A DNA stretch of 64,000 nt from Neospora caninum Liverpool (taxonomy: Eukaryota > Apicomplexa > Conoidasida > Eucoccidiorida > Sarcocystidae). The notes beneath the pieces were generated by a model. The model had not been told where the DNA came from. It saw only the letters and a list, made by a program, of their open reading frames with translations, and did not search any database. Both the position numbers and the translations under genes were made by a program. The stretch spans positions 1,288,790 to 1,352,789 of the forward strand of contig NC_018390.1 in assembly GCF_000208865.1 (NCBI RefSeq), read 5' to 3'. Of this stretch, positions 37,901 to 50,070 are shown piece by piece (the first letter of the stretch is position 1; every line of letters starts with the position of its first letter).

Positions 37901-40852
37901 GATGGCCCCGGAGAGCCGCAGGGCGAGTGCCGGGAGTGGCAGCCACGAATCGGCACTGTTTGTTCTCGAGTCCCCCGCTTTCGTGAGTGCACTCCTGCGG
38001 CTCTTGTCGTTTTCATGAAACTCTCTCGTAACGAACCGTTCGCGACGAGAGGTCCTCGTTGCCTGCGACCGAGATGAACAGTTCGCGGGCTGTGCGCCGG
38101 ACTGACACTTCGAACGATAACAAAGACAGGTGCACGCCACAGACGCTTCACAAACGACACGGCGTCGGGGAACGCGTGCTCACCGTCGCCCCGCAGCATC
38201 CGCGTTTCCAAAAAGTCGAAGAGTTGCCAGCCCCAGAGCTCCTGCGCAAGAACGTCCGTCGCTCGTCCACCAGTCCGGCCGAGGGACGAAGCCAACTGAA
38301 GCGAGCAGGATGCGGAACCGGTTTCGTCTACCACCGGGGCTGCTGCTCCTGCGTGGGAGAGCAGCCATGACCCCTACACAAACCAGGGAGACGACGAAAA
38401 AGCACCGGTTGCTCTGTTCAAAACAACCAAGCGCGCTGTCTTCTCGTGACTTACTGAGCGAGACAGCCTCCACTCCGAAGGGGTCTGCTTTACGCAACCG
38501 AGCTGAAGAGCGATGGGAACACTGCTCCCCCCCCCCTCTCCAGCGGTCGCCGCGATGGGCAGGAGCAGAACGGTTTTTTTCTCCAATTCGCGTACTTCCC
38601 ACGTCCCCCGTCCCCCCCCCCCCCCGCATGGCTCGGTTTTGGACAGAACAGCAATCGCAGAAATGGGCGACTTCTCCCACTCATTTCCATGGTTTTAAAA
38701 GGCAACTTAACACGTGTGGAGGTTAAGGACTGTGTTTCCTGGTGGGCGTCTCTACTTCTAGGCTTCGAACGCATCTCTCCAACGTCTAGGGGCGCCGGCC
38801 GCCAGCAGAGACACACGGCCGACCCCGTCGCGCCTCACACCTACCCAAAGTTCAGCCAGCATCTTCTCGAGGCTCTGCTGCGCTCCCTCCACCGCGGCAT
38901 TCGGGAGGCCGCGGACGAGCAGCACATGGGGCAAGACGACTGTTTCCATCTTCTCGCCCCAGCGAAGAGGTTTGGAGCCTTGGTGGGCCTTGTCGGCCGA
39001 CGGCCCGTGTGGCGGAGGCGCGGTTTCACACAGAGGACTCCGGGGAGGAGGCACAAGCCACGCGTTGCCAACGTGAACGCCCTCAAAAGCTAGGTACTCG
39101 ACCGGATAGATTTGCTCTTCTGAGAAAAACGGGAAAGAAAGGAATCGATCCGCTGCCAGTAAACGCACCGACGCACCGGGGCGCTACACAGCAACACTGG
39201 CGGGAGAACCGAGCATCCGAGAGGGCATTTATCCACCGCTTGCCGTACCCCCACTTCCGGTCTTGAATTAGTTACAACCACAACAACACATCTACAAAGG
39301 TACAACTCGATAGCTATACATGTCCGCTCGCGTGAGATACGGCGGTCTCCCACGGAATTGCGTCTTGCTTTCCTCAACACCATTCCACCAAGACAGACAC
39401 CGGGCGAGGCGAATGTTTTCGGCGCGCGTCGCTGTCACGTGAACGAGATTGAGCCGGCGCGAGAACCCCTCGTCTTGTCTGACTAAGCGAAGCCTCGGGT
39501 TTCTCGGTGAGAGCTTCCGCACTCGACCTCACCAACAAGTGATCGGAAGAGAGCATCCAACGCATCGCTGACTGTCTCTGAAAGTTCCTCTGAAGACTCC
39601 GAGGGTCCGGAGGGCTTTACGTGCCACGGGTACCCGCTGTCCTGAAAACAGCATTTGAACAGAAATGAGGAGGGACGCTTCATGGGTCTCCGAGTGCGTC
39701 GCGCTCCACAGACCGCGGAGGGAACCACGGCAACCCTGCCGCATGCACACGCCCGCCTGGCGCTCGAGACGCGTCTGCTTTCTACATTCTCCACACCTGT
39801 TTGGACCGAGCGCGTTGTCAACTTTCTCGCTCGTTGCCCGAAGAGACAGGTCACCACAGGAGACAGATTTGCGTGAACGTTAGTCTTCACCTTCGCCACA
39901 CTGTTCCCGGATTCCCACCCATCGAACCGGCACGCAATTCGTCGATCCGTTCTTCTCGAGAGGCGAGCGCTCTCAACACTGTCGCGCGGCTCGGCCTGCA
40001 TGTCTACCGCTCGAGACTGCGAGGTGGATGCCCCCGCTCTGGCGAGGAAAGACCCTGGGGTCTCCGAGGCGTTTACAGACGAAATATGAAGAGAGACTGT
40101 CGAGTACCTGTGTGCACCAAACGCACTGGGAGTCTGTACGCTGTTTTCCCAACACTTGTGTGGCGGCCGTTCGCCGTGTCCTAACACTTTTCACCGGAAA
40201 GACTTCCCCCGAACACTGACCGTCCCGTTGGAGAGAGGCTCAATGGAGTAACGGGCGCCGTCGTCGTCAGACATGGTGAACGTGGCAGGCCGGCGATCTC
40301 GGAGGATCATGTCGAGCACATTCGACGCAAAACTGACTTCCTCTCTTAACCGTTTCACGCCTCGTCCTCCCTCGGGCTCCGATCTGCCAGTGTCCACGGT
40401 TTCCGCACTGTCTGCCGTGTCTGCTTCGCTCTTCGTTCCCGCCTGCACTTCACCGTCCGCAGAAGGGTCCTTTGCTAGCGCGTGCTGGCCCTCAGATTCA
40501 CACCTCGGCCCTCCGAGGGGCGCGCCTGCCTCGTGAGATTCGCAAAAAGCTGTAGGTCTGCCTCCCCTGTCTCCATTCTTTTTCTCGCGCATGCCGCTCT
40601 CTTGGTCGCTGTCGCGCGGCAGTGCAGGCGCCGCCGTTCGCTTCCCGGGAGAAAAAAGAGCATCTGAAGAACCTCGAGCGTCTTGCCGGAGGAGTGCACG
40701 CAAAGCGGCGTGCGGAAGGTTGAGGTAAAGGCGCTGTGCGGACAGCCGAAGAACAAGAGTAACGGGACGTTTCCAATGAAGCAGCACGCGGCAACAAAGC
40801 ACTCGACAGCAACTCCGAACCGCCGCGCATAGGTGGAGACAAACGAACGACG
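34941..40852 (-). CDS. Large unknown protein with cysteine clusters, six linked exons
   Basis: Exons are 40852-40221, 39641-39533, 39119-38845, 38241-38184, 37802-35804 and 35568-34941, with phases 0, 1, 0, 1 and 2, all consistent, giving at least 1230 residues. The first listed exon needs a phase-1 donor upstream, so the N-terminus lies further 5' and was not found. Conserved-looking blocks are AQRLYLNLPHAALRALL in exon 1, LPHVLLVRGLPNAAVEG in exon 3, ELWGWQLFDFLE in exon 4 and FSVLPFEVSSHLKSRDLPF in exon 5. Exon 5 also has two clusters of consecutive cysteines (KRRCCCCSSC; CACCCC) and a long acidic stretch; such clusters may be palmitoylated, which is speculation. I do not recognise the family. 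The C-terminus includes SNFDQGFFPAHYRPEP. Confidence 0.7.
38527..38536. repeat. Poly-C tract
   Basis: A run of ten C in the intron between exons 3 and 4 of the minus-strand gene at 34941-40852. Confidence 0.75.
38612..38625. repeat. C14 homopolymer
   Basis: A second C-run in the same intron as the 38527-38536 tract. Confidence 0.8.
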
Positions 40853-43145
40853 CTGCGAAGGAGACAAAAAACCAGAGAGCTTCAAAAAGCACGAAGACGG
40901 GAAACGCGTAAAACTATGTGAAAACGGTTCGGCGGGCGACCTCTGACGACCGCTGCTGCTCTAGGTCCGATGCAGGTGGACGACCTGGCGACTTTCAGAC
41001 GCCGACACAGCCTCCTGGAAAAAAGCGAAATGTGCTCAGCAAGCGCGCCGCTTTCTCACTTTAGATGTGGTGTAGACACTGGTTTGAAGGAGGGCCGCGA
41101 CCGCTGTAGCCGACGCGCCGAGCCTCGCGAGACTCTCACTCTGCAGACTGACAGTCGGCGGCTGCCCGACGTCGGCCAGGCTCAATCGGCGCGCCTCCAA
41201 CTGGTCTACATCTTTTTGGTTCCTCGCGGAGCCTTCAGTTGCCTGAGACATTTCGTACAGCCGTTTCGTGCTGCTCGGGTCCCCTTCGGCGGCCGCCGCA
41301 GTCGCTGGAGAATACCGGAGAGAAGGGAAAAGGATGCATTTGAACAGCTGCGTCCAGACCGACGAGGAGAACGTGCGCGACCAAGTCGACTGCGTGACCA
41401 GTTGACTGCAAACAACACGACAGTTTTCACGCGGTGCGTGTGAAACGGCGCGTTTTTCTGGGAAAGAAGCCCAGAAGCAAGAGACAAAGGCAGCCACATG
41501 AGAATTCGCCGAGGATTTTCAAGAGAACGAGACAAACACTCGGTGCTAACGGGAGATCCATGAGGTGCGAAGAGCGGCACATGCTCCCCAAAAGTAACGA
41601 GGAATTCCCAACACGACATATGGGGTGACGCACAGACGCGCTTTTGTGGCATGAGCAGACCACTCCTCGGACACCGAATCTCTTTCACCTGCTGCGAAGG
41701 AACCAAGAAAACCCCAAGTCAGGCGCAGGGACAGGACACTAGGATCCAAACCTACGCTCGGTCACCCAATTCTTGTCGGCGTGTCCTAACATCGTGGGGT
41801 CCTTCCCCGTTCCTGCTTGTCTTCTACACACCGGTTTACGCCACAAGACTCTATTCTGCAAGTCTGCGGTTGCATCCTATCTGTTTCGTCTTCCCCTCGT
41901 CTCGAGACTCTCGAGCCACTCAAGTTCCTCTCCCTACTGCGCCGCATCTGCCCCTGCACGAGTCCCTTTCCTGCACTATTTGCCGTCCAGCCCCGGTCGC
42001 TAACGCTCCCCCCGCGTCTCCGCGCCCTTAGTACCACGCTGTCCTCCCACGCCTGCTCATTTCTCAAGCGCGATTTGTCTCGCCCTGTCCCGCCTTCTCT
42101 CTCTCAATTCTCTCCGAGTCCCCCGACCCTCGCACTTACGAGACCCGCGCGTTGCACTGGAACTGCAGCGTTGGCGAGACGAGCAGATGGAGCTTCGCCG
42201 CCCTGTCACAAAGAGGCTGCTTTCTCCTCTCGAACTCCTCTCCCCTGCCTGACCCACCCACTCCAGGCATGCGCCTTCTCTCGCGACCCGCCGCAGCGAG
42301 ACGAGTGAAACCTCCTCGGCGACTGTCTCTGCCTGGCCAGCGCCGGTCTCCGCGGCCGGAGACTCCCGACGCGTCTCGTGCGGGCGACTCTGCGACGGGA
42401 CCGCGACCGACGCATCTGCCTGCGTGGCTGTCTGGGCTCGAGACAGACGATCGACCAGAGCCGTCGCATCTCCGCCCACCCTCTCCAGCGGCGACTGGAG
42501 AAAAACGGTCTCCTCCCGTAGACGGCAAAGACCTGGGGCCCTTGACCGAGGGAGACGCGACTGAGGCCAAGCACTTGGGACACGCCATTGAGCGAGTCCA
42601 GAAATGCGCAGAAGAACGGGGACGAGGAATGCGACACCCGCCGGGTCGACCGTCTCCTCCGGCGGCGCGCCAAATGAAGACAGGGGCATGCAAGAGTTTC
42701 TCGACAACTTCAAAGGACTGAACGAGAATGACGCCGTAACCGCGGCACCGGCCCGTGGAGGGACACGCCGCTGAAAACAAAGAGACGGTGGAAAGCAGAG
42801 AGCACACGCGCGACGAAAAGATGTGTTGCCGGAAGACGAGCCGCCGAACGAAAACTGGCAACAGATGGGGAAGACGCAATCGACACTCGGAGCAAAGTAC
42901 ACGAAGAGGACATCTCCGTCAAATAGCGGACTGCGAAAGGCGTTTCGGGCTCCCCTCGAGGAAAGGCGGCCGGCACCGAAGCAAAAGCGGAGACTCAAAA
43001 CTCCTGACCCCCGCTGAGAAAAAGCGAGGGATCCAGTCCACGCGCTTCAATTGCGACATTCACACACGCGAGTGAGCCTTTGAACATATGTGTTCCCTCT
43101 TATTTTCAGTCCATCTTCTGGGTAAGCTTTTGGCACGACCCTCAC
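40853..43145 (-). other. Unresolved minus-strand coding and intron sequence
   Basis: At least one stretch here looks coding: 41050-41290 on the minus strand (ARRLSLADVGQPPTVSLQ) ending in an AAA/GTGAGA donor. At 42057-43003 all three minus frames are open over several hundred bases, so no frame can be chosen with confidence; the frame containing PLFDGDVLFVYFAPSV is the best candidate. The plus strand at about 41780-42120 is strongly pyrimidine-rich. These parts may link the genes at 34941-40852 and 43146-43926. Confidence 0.35.
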
Positions 43146-43926
43146 CAAGAAAAAGCACCATGGGCGCTGCATCGTGAACCTTGTAGTGGGCTGTGATCAT
43201 GCGATGGAGAGGCGCCAGCCTGATGTTGGGAAGAGACGTAAGCAGCAGAGCCACGTGGGGACGCGCGAGGTCGATTCTGTCTTGTGGGGCTGCCATCGCC
43301 TTCGTGGATCCATGAAGAGCTTCTTCTTGCGTCGCTTCTGGGCACGTCTCTGTTGCAGCCATCGGCCTGTCTTTCGTTTCCTCCCACTCACCAGAAGCCT
43401 TCTTCTGATCTCCCCCATCTACCGACTTCTCGGCCTCCGCGTCGACGCATGAGACATTCGACGCCTCCCTTAACTGGTAGACTGGATCGGCTGACTGGTC
43501 ACTCACGTCATTCCGCCCGTTTTGTTCTTCCAGTCCGGATCTGTCACCACCGTGGGATGGAGAGCTGCGATCTTTCTCCTGATCGTATCCTTGGTGGCCG
43601 TTCTCAGAGGCCTCCGTCATGGCGTCCTGCTTCTTCGAATCATCGGACAGACTCCCGGGGTCCGTGCCCACCTCGCTCTCGCTCGCTGCCTTCCTCGCGT
43701 TCTGTAACGCGGCCGTTTCTACATCTGCTGAATTGCTCCTACCCTTTATGTGACGCTTAGATTCCCTTGCGTCTTCAATGCACAGAGCGAAACGCCGGTA
43801 GACTCTCCGAAGAGCCTCCTTTGCCGCCTCCCGAAGAACGGGGAAATGCGAGCTGAACTGTGGCGGATGCAGCGAAGGGTGGTCAAGCGCTGCGCGAGGA
43901 CGCGACGTAGCTCCGTACCTACACAA
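43146..43926 (-). CDS. Exon of an unknown charged protein
   Basis: A minus-strand exon ends at the donor CTTG/GTGAGG (43146). A likely acceptor lies at 43857 (phase 0 in, phase 1 out); another is near 43921. It encodes a basic helix (LREAAKEALRRVYRRF), a long polar Glu/Asp/Ser-rich region, and a compact block at the end (LHRMITAHYKVHDAAPMVLF). It could be continuous with the Arg/Gly-rich ORF upstream or with the exons downstream. No family was recognised with confidence. Confidence 0.45.
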
Positions 43927-44333
43927 CGAAAGGTGGCGAGAGAGAGACGGCTAGCCGACAGCGTCAAGGGCACAAAAAGGAAATGCACGACTTACGCACC
44001 TCCACAGCCATCAAGACGTGCGAGGCTCTCCGTGTGCTGTCCATGCTTTTTACGACTACGCTGCCCCTGGAGAGAGGCACATGCACCAGTTTCACTCCCT
44101 AAGAAAATCGAAAGCACCCCGACACAAGAAATCAAATCGAGCACGTGCAAGCATAGGTTTTCTACCCTTTTTCCGGCCGAACGTCCTTCCCCCAGAAGCC
44201 GTCCCTGGTGTCTTGGCTGCTTCGAAAACACAACATGTGCACGAATCTACGCGAGCCTGGTGCCCCAGACGCTGAATTTGATGACTGCATTTCACCTTGG
44301 AGTTCCCCCATGTTTCGCTGCGTCGCCCACGAC

Positions 44334-46604
44334 TCACTTCGCGCTCCTGGCGTACCACGGAATGCGTCCATCTCCACGACTGCGTCCTTCCTCGTCACTC
44401 CACTCGGCTCTTCTTTCTCCCCTGCTTCGGATTCGCCGTTCAGCCGACTGTCCCCGCCATCCGGCGTCCAGTCGGTGGCCGGATGCGCTGCCGCAATAGG
44501 GTTCCCCGCTTCCAGGGTATCCTGCTGATCTTCCCTGTCGGTTCTCGTCCGTGTCTCTGCCGAAGCGTCCGGGAGCGCCTCCTCCGGGGCCTCGCCTCGC
44601 ACCTTCGAACGAGAAGCGCCCCCCGCGGGGTCCTCGGGCGGCGTGGCGTCTCTCTTCCGAGACGCGGCGGTCCCGCGAGACCCTGCGTTCCTCGTGTCGT
44701 CCTGGGAGCGCTTCCTGAAACGCCAGCGAAGCACTTGAAGCCCGATCTTCCCACCGTTTCAACCAACTCCCGGACACCCGCCTGCTTTGCGCGCGACCCC
44801 GGCTCGTGGGTCGATCGCATCCGCTCTTGGGCCCCTCGCGCCGCTCGACACGGTCGCGGCTGCCTCGCCCTCTCGCTCCCTCTCTGCTGGACGAAAGGCT
44901 GTCTCTTCGCCGCCCAATCCCCTCTCTGCCGTCGAGTCCCCTTGGCCCGTCTCCGACAGAGCCGGAGCCATCTCGGCCACCACGCCGGTGTCGCCCTACG
45001 CTGTCTCCCCGCCGCTCGCTCGGAAGGTCTTCTGCGTCTTGTCGACTGCCGTGGCTTCCAACAGAAGCTGCTGCCGCCACGGCGGAAGGGTCGCCGAGAG
45101 GGAAAGCAGCGCCACTGGGTGGTATCACCCAAAAACAGCCAGCGGGGGGGACGGGGGCAAACGTGAGTGCCGAGGGGGCCGACGGACCAGCGGCCGGGAC
45201 GACGCCGACAGGAGCAAGTTGACTGGCAGCTAAGAGAAACGCTTTCGATGCTGGAGTGCCTGTCGCGGCAATGGATGCCGCACTCGAATGGTCAAAGAAC
45301 GCCGCGGCAGGGAGAAGCCCCTGAGCCCCACCGGCCGTAGGGAGTGACGGGACAGCCCGCACGGCAGAGTCTGCGCCTCCGGCCGGCGGGGGTGCCCAGA
45401 CCCCCGCTGAGGCGGAGAGGCCTTCTGCGCCGCCTGGCAGCGGACCGGGAAGAGCGACGGAAGCAGGAGAACCAGCCGCGGGCCCCGGCCGGCGACCCTC
45501 CACTTCCATCTCCATTGTGCTGGCTCTGTCAGCGTAGGCACGAGCACCCGAGAGAGACGCTGAGCGGGCCTGATGCTCTCGTGAATTTTGTGGAAACTCA
45601 AAACGGCCTCTTTCTCGGGAGCGATGCGCGGCTCGGCCGGAAAAGGATGGGGGGGGGGAGCGACGCCTCGGAGACCGCCGGCCGCGTTTCTGGTTCTCCA
45701 GCGAAGGACTGCGCCTGCGGAGAGACCCTCCGTAACCGGCATCTCGCCTGTAGAGTTGTCCCGGTACTTCTCGCTCGCCTAGGTCCGGACCCCGAGGCCG
45801 CTTGTCCCCCCAGTCACCTCTTAGTCCCCACGCCTCCTGCCGGTCTCTGTGACCTGCTTCAGGCAAAGCGCTTCCCGCTCTGTTTCTTTGACGCGGATTT
45901 TCAGGTTTGCAGGGTTGCCAAGATGAAGCAACTTGATCTCGGCCGCCTCGCCTCTCCCTGCCATTCCCTGTGACGTCGCTTGCCGGGGCCCCGCCCCTGT
46001 CGCCGTCAGTCCCCCTTCCGCCCCGTCTGTCTCCGCCGATCCCTCCCAACTCCTGTCCTCGCCGCCTGTTCTGTCCAGGAGGAAACCCTTCATTTCGCCC
46101 AGAGGCCTCGCGATGGCCAGCGTACACGGGTTGACTCGTGCACTGGGGAGAGTCTTCATTCCGTGATGTAGAGCGTCCTGCCCGTCTCTGCCATGGGGCC
46201 GCTTGCTGGTCCGAAGGAGCATCGCAACCCACACGTTGCCACGGTGGCGGAACGCGAGAAGCGCCTGCATGCGTATCGCCACCGGCATCTACAGCCTGCT
46301 GGCCAAACCATGGCGGCAGGCGTTGCTGCTGCCAGGACTCCTGGTGCTGAGTGGAAGCAGGGGTCGCCTCGGCACGGAAGCCTGCCTGGTGAGCATTGTG
46401 CTTCCACGGAGGGTCAGCGACAGCAGTTCCTACATACCATCGTTGTTCCCAGCCACCCTGTGCAGATGCTCTGTCTTGAAGAGCATCGGCCGCTGCAACA
46501 GACCTGAGACACGCCGACCCCACATTTGGATCCCAAATCTTGAAAACGTACCGGCTGCCAGCCGACGACGCCAAAGACGCACCTAACGTGTAGTAGAGAC
46601 GCAC
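44334..46604 (-). CDS. Arg/Gly/Ser-rich low-complexity protein
   Basis: A 756-codon open frame on the minus strand. The N-terminal third has repeated Pro-Pro-Trp motifs (DPPWKHNAH, LPPWFGQQ, PPPWQRV). The middle is Ala/Pro/Gly-rich and the C-terminal third is packed with Arg-Asp, Arg-Gly and Ser-Arg, as in RNA-binding or splicing proteins. No RRM, KH or other folded domain was seen, so an RNA role is inferred from composition only. The 3' part overlaps a second long open frame on the same strand (44162-44734, acidic and polar), so the true exon end may lie before 44334. The start Met at 46604 is the first in frame. Confidence 0.5.
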   Translation of the reverse strand: MRLYYTLGASLASSAGSRYVFKIWDPNVGSACLRSVAAADALQDRASAQGGWEQRWYVGTAVADPPWKHNAHQAGFRAEATPASTQHQESWQQQRLPPWFGQQAVDAGGDTHAGASRVPPPWQRVGCDAPSDQQAAPWQRRAGRSTSRNEDSPQCTSQPVYAGHREASGRNEGFPPGQNRRRGQELGGIGGDRRGGRGTDGDRGGAPASDVTGNGRERRGGRDQVASSWQPCKPENPRQRNRAGSALPEAGHRDRQEAWGLRGDWGDKRPRGPDLGEREVPGQLYRRDAGYGGSLRRRSPSLENQKRGRRSPRRRSPPPSFSGRAAHRSRERGRFEFPQNSREHQARSASLSGARAYADRASTMEMEVEGRRPGPAAGSPASVALPGPLPGGAEGLSASAGVWAPPPAGGADSAVRAVPSLPTAGGAQGLLPAAAFFDHSSAASIAATGTPASKAFLLAASQLAPVGVVPAAGPSAPSALTFAPVPPAGCFWVIPPSGAAFPLGDPSAVAAAASVGSHGSRQDAEDLPSERRGDSVGRHRRGGRDGSGSVGDGPRGLDGREGIGRRRDSLSSSREGARGRGSRDRVERREGPKSGCDRPTSRGRAQSRRVSGSWLKRWEDRASSASLAFQEALPGRHEERRVSRDRRVSEERRHAARGPRGGRFSFEGARRGPGGGAPGRFGRDTDENRQGRSAGYPGSGEPYCGSASGHRLDAGWRGQSAERRIRSRGERRAEWSDEEGRSRGDGRIPWYARSAK

Positions 46605-49600
46605 CTGCAGGCGTCCTACCAGACGACTGGAAAGACAAGTGCGTACGTCAGCTCCGCCCCATGTAATGCAACGCTACATGGCGAGCACTCACAGAATGCT
46701 CTACTGTTAAGATTGGAGAGAGAACCTGTGGGCCTCCGCGACCAGCTCGGAGTGCAGAATAACAAAAACTGCCTGCACTGAGCTGATTCGAAAGACCTGG
46801 AGACGGTGCGCTGTGTCTTGACTTACGGCGCAGAAGCAGACGCCCCTACCCGCCACGGTGGTAGTGCCATCGAGTCTGGAGGCCTTCGAGTGTCTTACGA
46901 GAGACGCCGTCCTCTTTTTTCTGATTCACACAAAAGGCAGAGCAGACACCCGTCGTGTTTGATTGTCAGCAACACACTGCCGACTTAAGGAGGGTAGACC
47001 AGCACGAAGGCGGTGCTGACCACGACCACGGTCGCCAACGTGTAAACAAAGACGCTCAGAGGAGCCTCAGCTCCGAAGAGACGCCAGAGATGAGGTGGTG
47101 TCTTGAAGCAGCGTTGTGTTCGCTCATCTCCCGCCGCCCGGGTTGATCACACGTGTTTGGAGCTACTCGCGCGGCGGTCAAAGTGTAGTTACGCAAGCCT
47201 AATGCTGTACCGCGGAGTAACAATGCCTGTCCGTGGACAACCCCCTGACAAACACAATATGCCTTGTCGTGTCCACCGACAGCGAAATCCCATGAGTAAA
47301 CACCCGCTGCAAGACGGCATCGATCGGCACGCCCACAAATGCCACTGCATCACAATAACTGAAGCGTGGTCCTGCTAGTTTGCGGGGCCGCACGAGCCAT
47401 GTACGTCTGTCCGCATTTCTGTTACAAGTGCACGACAACCTGTGACATTTCTACGAGCTGCGTTATTCGACACTCTGTTCTAACTGAATGTCCATCCTTG
47501 GAGCTGATCGTTGGCGCTACTTTTGTGTAGTACGAAATAAGCCCCGTACTGAGAGCAGAACCAAAATAAGGCTTTCGCCCATCGACGCCCCTAACTGCTC
47601 GTAGTCGGTGTTTTCCCATCTGAAGCGAACGAGCGACAGCCTTCGATAAAGACAGACTGAAATGTTCACGGTGGCGTACATATACACGTCTTTGCAAGCC
47701 GGTGCTCAAGTGCCCCGCCTCTCCAGGTCCACATGAATATGGACATCTCCTATGGAGGCCCACAGAAACCTCCGGAGTACAACTCCTGCTGTCTCGCAGA
47801 GCATCCATCTGGGCGCCTAGCTGTTCTCCTTGCGCTTTGCATTCACAGGAGTGTGGCCACACTCCTGCCACAGCCACGGAGTGCAAAATGTGGGTCTGAC
47901 GCGTGCTGGCGATCCGCGAGAAGTGAGCCGTGAGGCTCCTCCACCATAAGGAGTGTATGCCTGGTATGCCCAGAAAATACGTACCTGCTCGGGCACAAAA
48001 GGGTTCTTCAACGGTTTGGTGACACGCGACTTTTGTGGCCCTGAACCGAACTCGGGGCAGCAACCGTCGCATCTCGTGACGCTGTTAAATCTCCAGCCGC
48101 CGCAGGAAACGTGAGAATTTAACCGGGTACGGCGAGCACTTGTCACCAGTTCGAATAGCCGATACACTCATGTCGCTTTACGTGGCCTTTCCTCGGCCGA
48201 ATCACGTGAGCAGCCGGTAGGCGTGAGACTTCCTCACCGCCGTCGCACCAGGTAGCCGACAACCAGAAAGGCAAATCAGTGGACCCCACTCGTCTAAATG
48301 GCATTGGCCGCTGAAGAGAACTAACGAATTCGCGCTGCAATAACGCGGGAAGCTTTCGCCTGCTCCCATTCGGGGTGTCGGGCACGAAGGTTCGCCGTTT
48401 CAGCGTTCAACGTATACGGTAGACAACCGGTGTCATCGTCAACTGCTGAACAGTATGGGACGCTCGACGTTGGAGTCTCTTCTCGAAGAGGGCTCGGGGA
48501 GCGACTGACCTTCAGAGCCTCCGTACCAACTTGAAAGCAGAAAACAGACGTCTCTCTTAGCGGCAGATATAGCCCTCGATGGCGCTACGGGGACGACGTG
48601 CGCACACGGAATATTCGGTGGGGTGACCCGCCTGTAACGGTTAGTAGAGTAGGGCGTTGATATAGCAAGTCAACTCCTCCGACTCAGTTGTCCTGCAGAA
48701 CCTTGTTTCTTAAACTGGAAGAGAACAGGTGACGAGACACCTTCGTGTCATTTGTTCGTTGCACTTCGTTGCTCGATTCGAGGGGGCCGCGTCTACCGCG
48801 AAAAAGCCACATCAGTCGCGTCTCCATGCCTCGGAAGTGCACTTCCACTCGTTGAAGGAATTCGCCTGCCTTCGCACATGTAACCTCTGATTCTGTACGT
48901 TGAGAATGTGTCCTGTGGCCTCTCTCCATGCTAAGAATCCATCTCCTTGTACATTTCACGGCCAAAACGGCCGAAAACCAGTTCAACTAGTTCTTACCAA
49001 AGAGCAAAGCGCAACACAACCCCCAACCTAACCAACCCCTTTAGGGCAGCACAGTGTAACCTTTCGGCGGTCAAGAGCGCAACCCCACTCCGGTTCGGCG
49101 CGCTGCTCTACAGTTTGTTCTCGTGGCTGTCTCGGGGATGAGCCTCCAGTAAAAAAACTCTGCTGTCTGCATAGTATTGCCTTTTCCCGTGGAAATATTT
49201 GCCCTTACCTTGAAACCAACTCGACATTTCGTGGGACAGCAATCTAGTTGTCTCCACCAGTGATGGATGCTGGCCGGTTAAAACGGTGTGCCGACGGCTC
49301 TGAGTCACAGCGTTTCTGCTCGACGTCCCGAACCCCTGCCCTCGAGCCGGATCCGTGCAGCTCTCTCTCCGTGGCCGTTAACCGCAACAGCGCGTGCACT
49401 TGCTCGTGGAGCATCTGCCATGGAGAAAAAAGCGTCGGTGTTTTGGCACTTAGGGTGGACGAACTCAAGCGCAACAAACTACTTCATCTGTATGGAAATA
49501 CCAATCAGGTCGGTGAGGAAAGCGTGGCATCTACCGCCATAGCATCATCAGTAGCCCTGTCCCCGTGACTCGGCCCCGCCCCCCGAGAGGCTCAGCCGTA

Positions 49601-50070
49601 ATCGAGATCAGGTACCAAACGGTGAGCGCGTTCTTCGCGTACACGTTCAGTTTCGGGTACACGTATCCTGCATACCGCCCCCACAACTTTGTGCCTGGTG
49701 ACATTCTCTGGGAGTAGGGGAGCAAACGGGCTTTTAGGCATTCTTTACTGGGAAAACCAGCAGAATCTGCGCAGGCCGGAGGGACTCAATGCGCATTTTT
49801 TTTTTCGATTGTGACGCACCGGATGTATGGGGGAGTAAGTGACCCAGTTTCGCCTGCGGGGAACGTCGGCGACGTGGTACCATGCAACCGAGGTTTGCCG
49901 TGCCCAAGAGCGGAATCTTTCTGTGGCTGTCTCCTGACACGCGCGGATAATCGGCTCGGGCTCTCCACATTCTGAGTATCAACCATTCATACGATTTAGC
50001 AGCACAACGATGGCAGGTGGCGACGCTTCTACTAGGAAGACCCGATCTTCGACAGCAGTGCTCTTCTAAC
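46605..50070. other. Long region without a convincing gene
   Basis: About 3.5 kb. ORFs such as 47422-48072 (minus) look random in composition. At 49244-49477 (minus) and 49248-49568 (plus) two opposed frames are open and one may be an exon; the minus frame has a helical stretch (MLHEQVHALLRLTATERE). A T-run lies at about 49797. Confidence 0.4.

Noticed and set aside
40498..40885. Alternative minus frame reading FGVAVECFVAACCF
   Set aside because: The neighbouring frame continues into clearly coding acidic sequence and joins the next exon in phase; this one does not.
43136..43926. Resemblance of HYKVHDAAPMVLFL to the C-terminus of PCIF1 (cap-adenosine methyltransferase)
   Set aside because: No catalytic NPPF motif was found on this strand and the order of other PCIF1-like blocks is wrong, so the short match is likely chance.
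47422..48072. 216-codon minus-strand ORF
   Set aside because: Random-looking composition, no splice context, no recognisable domain.
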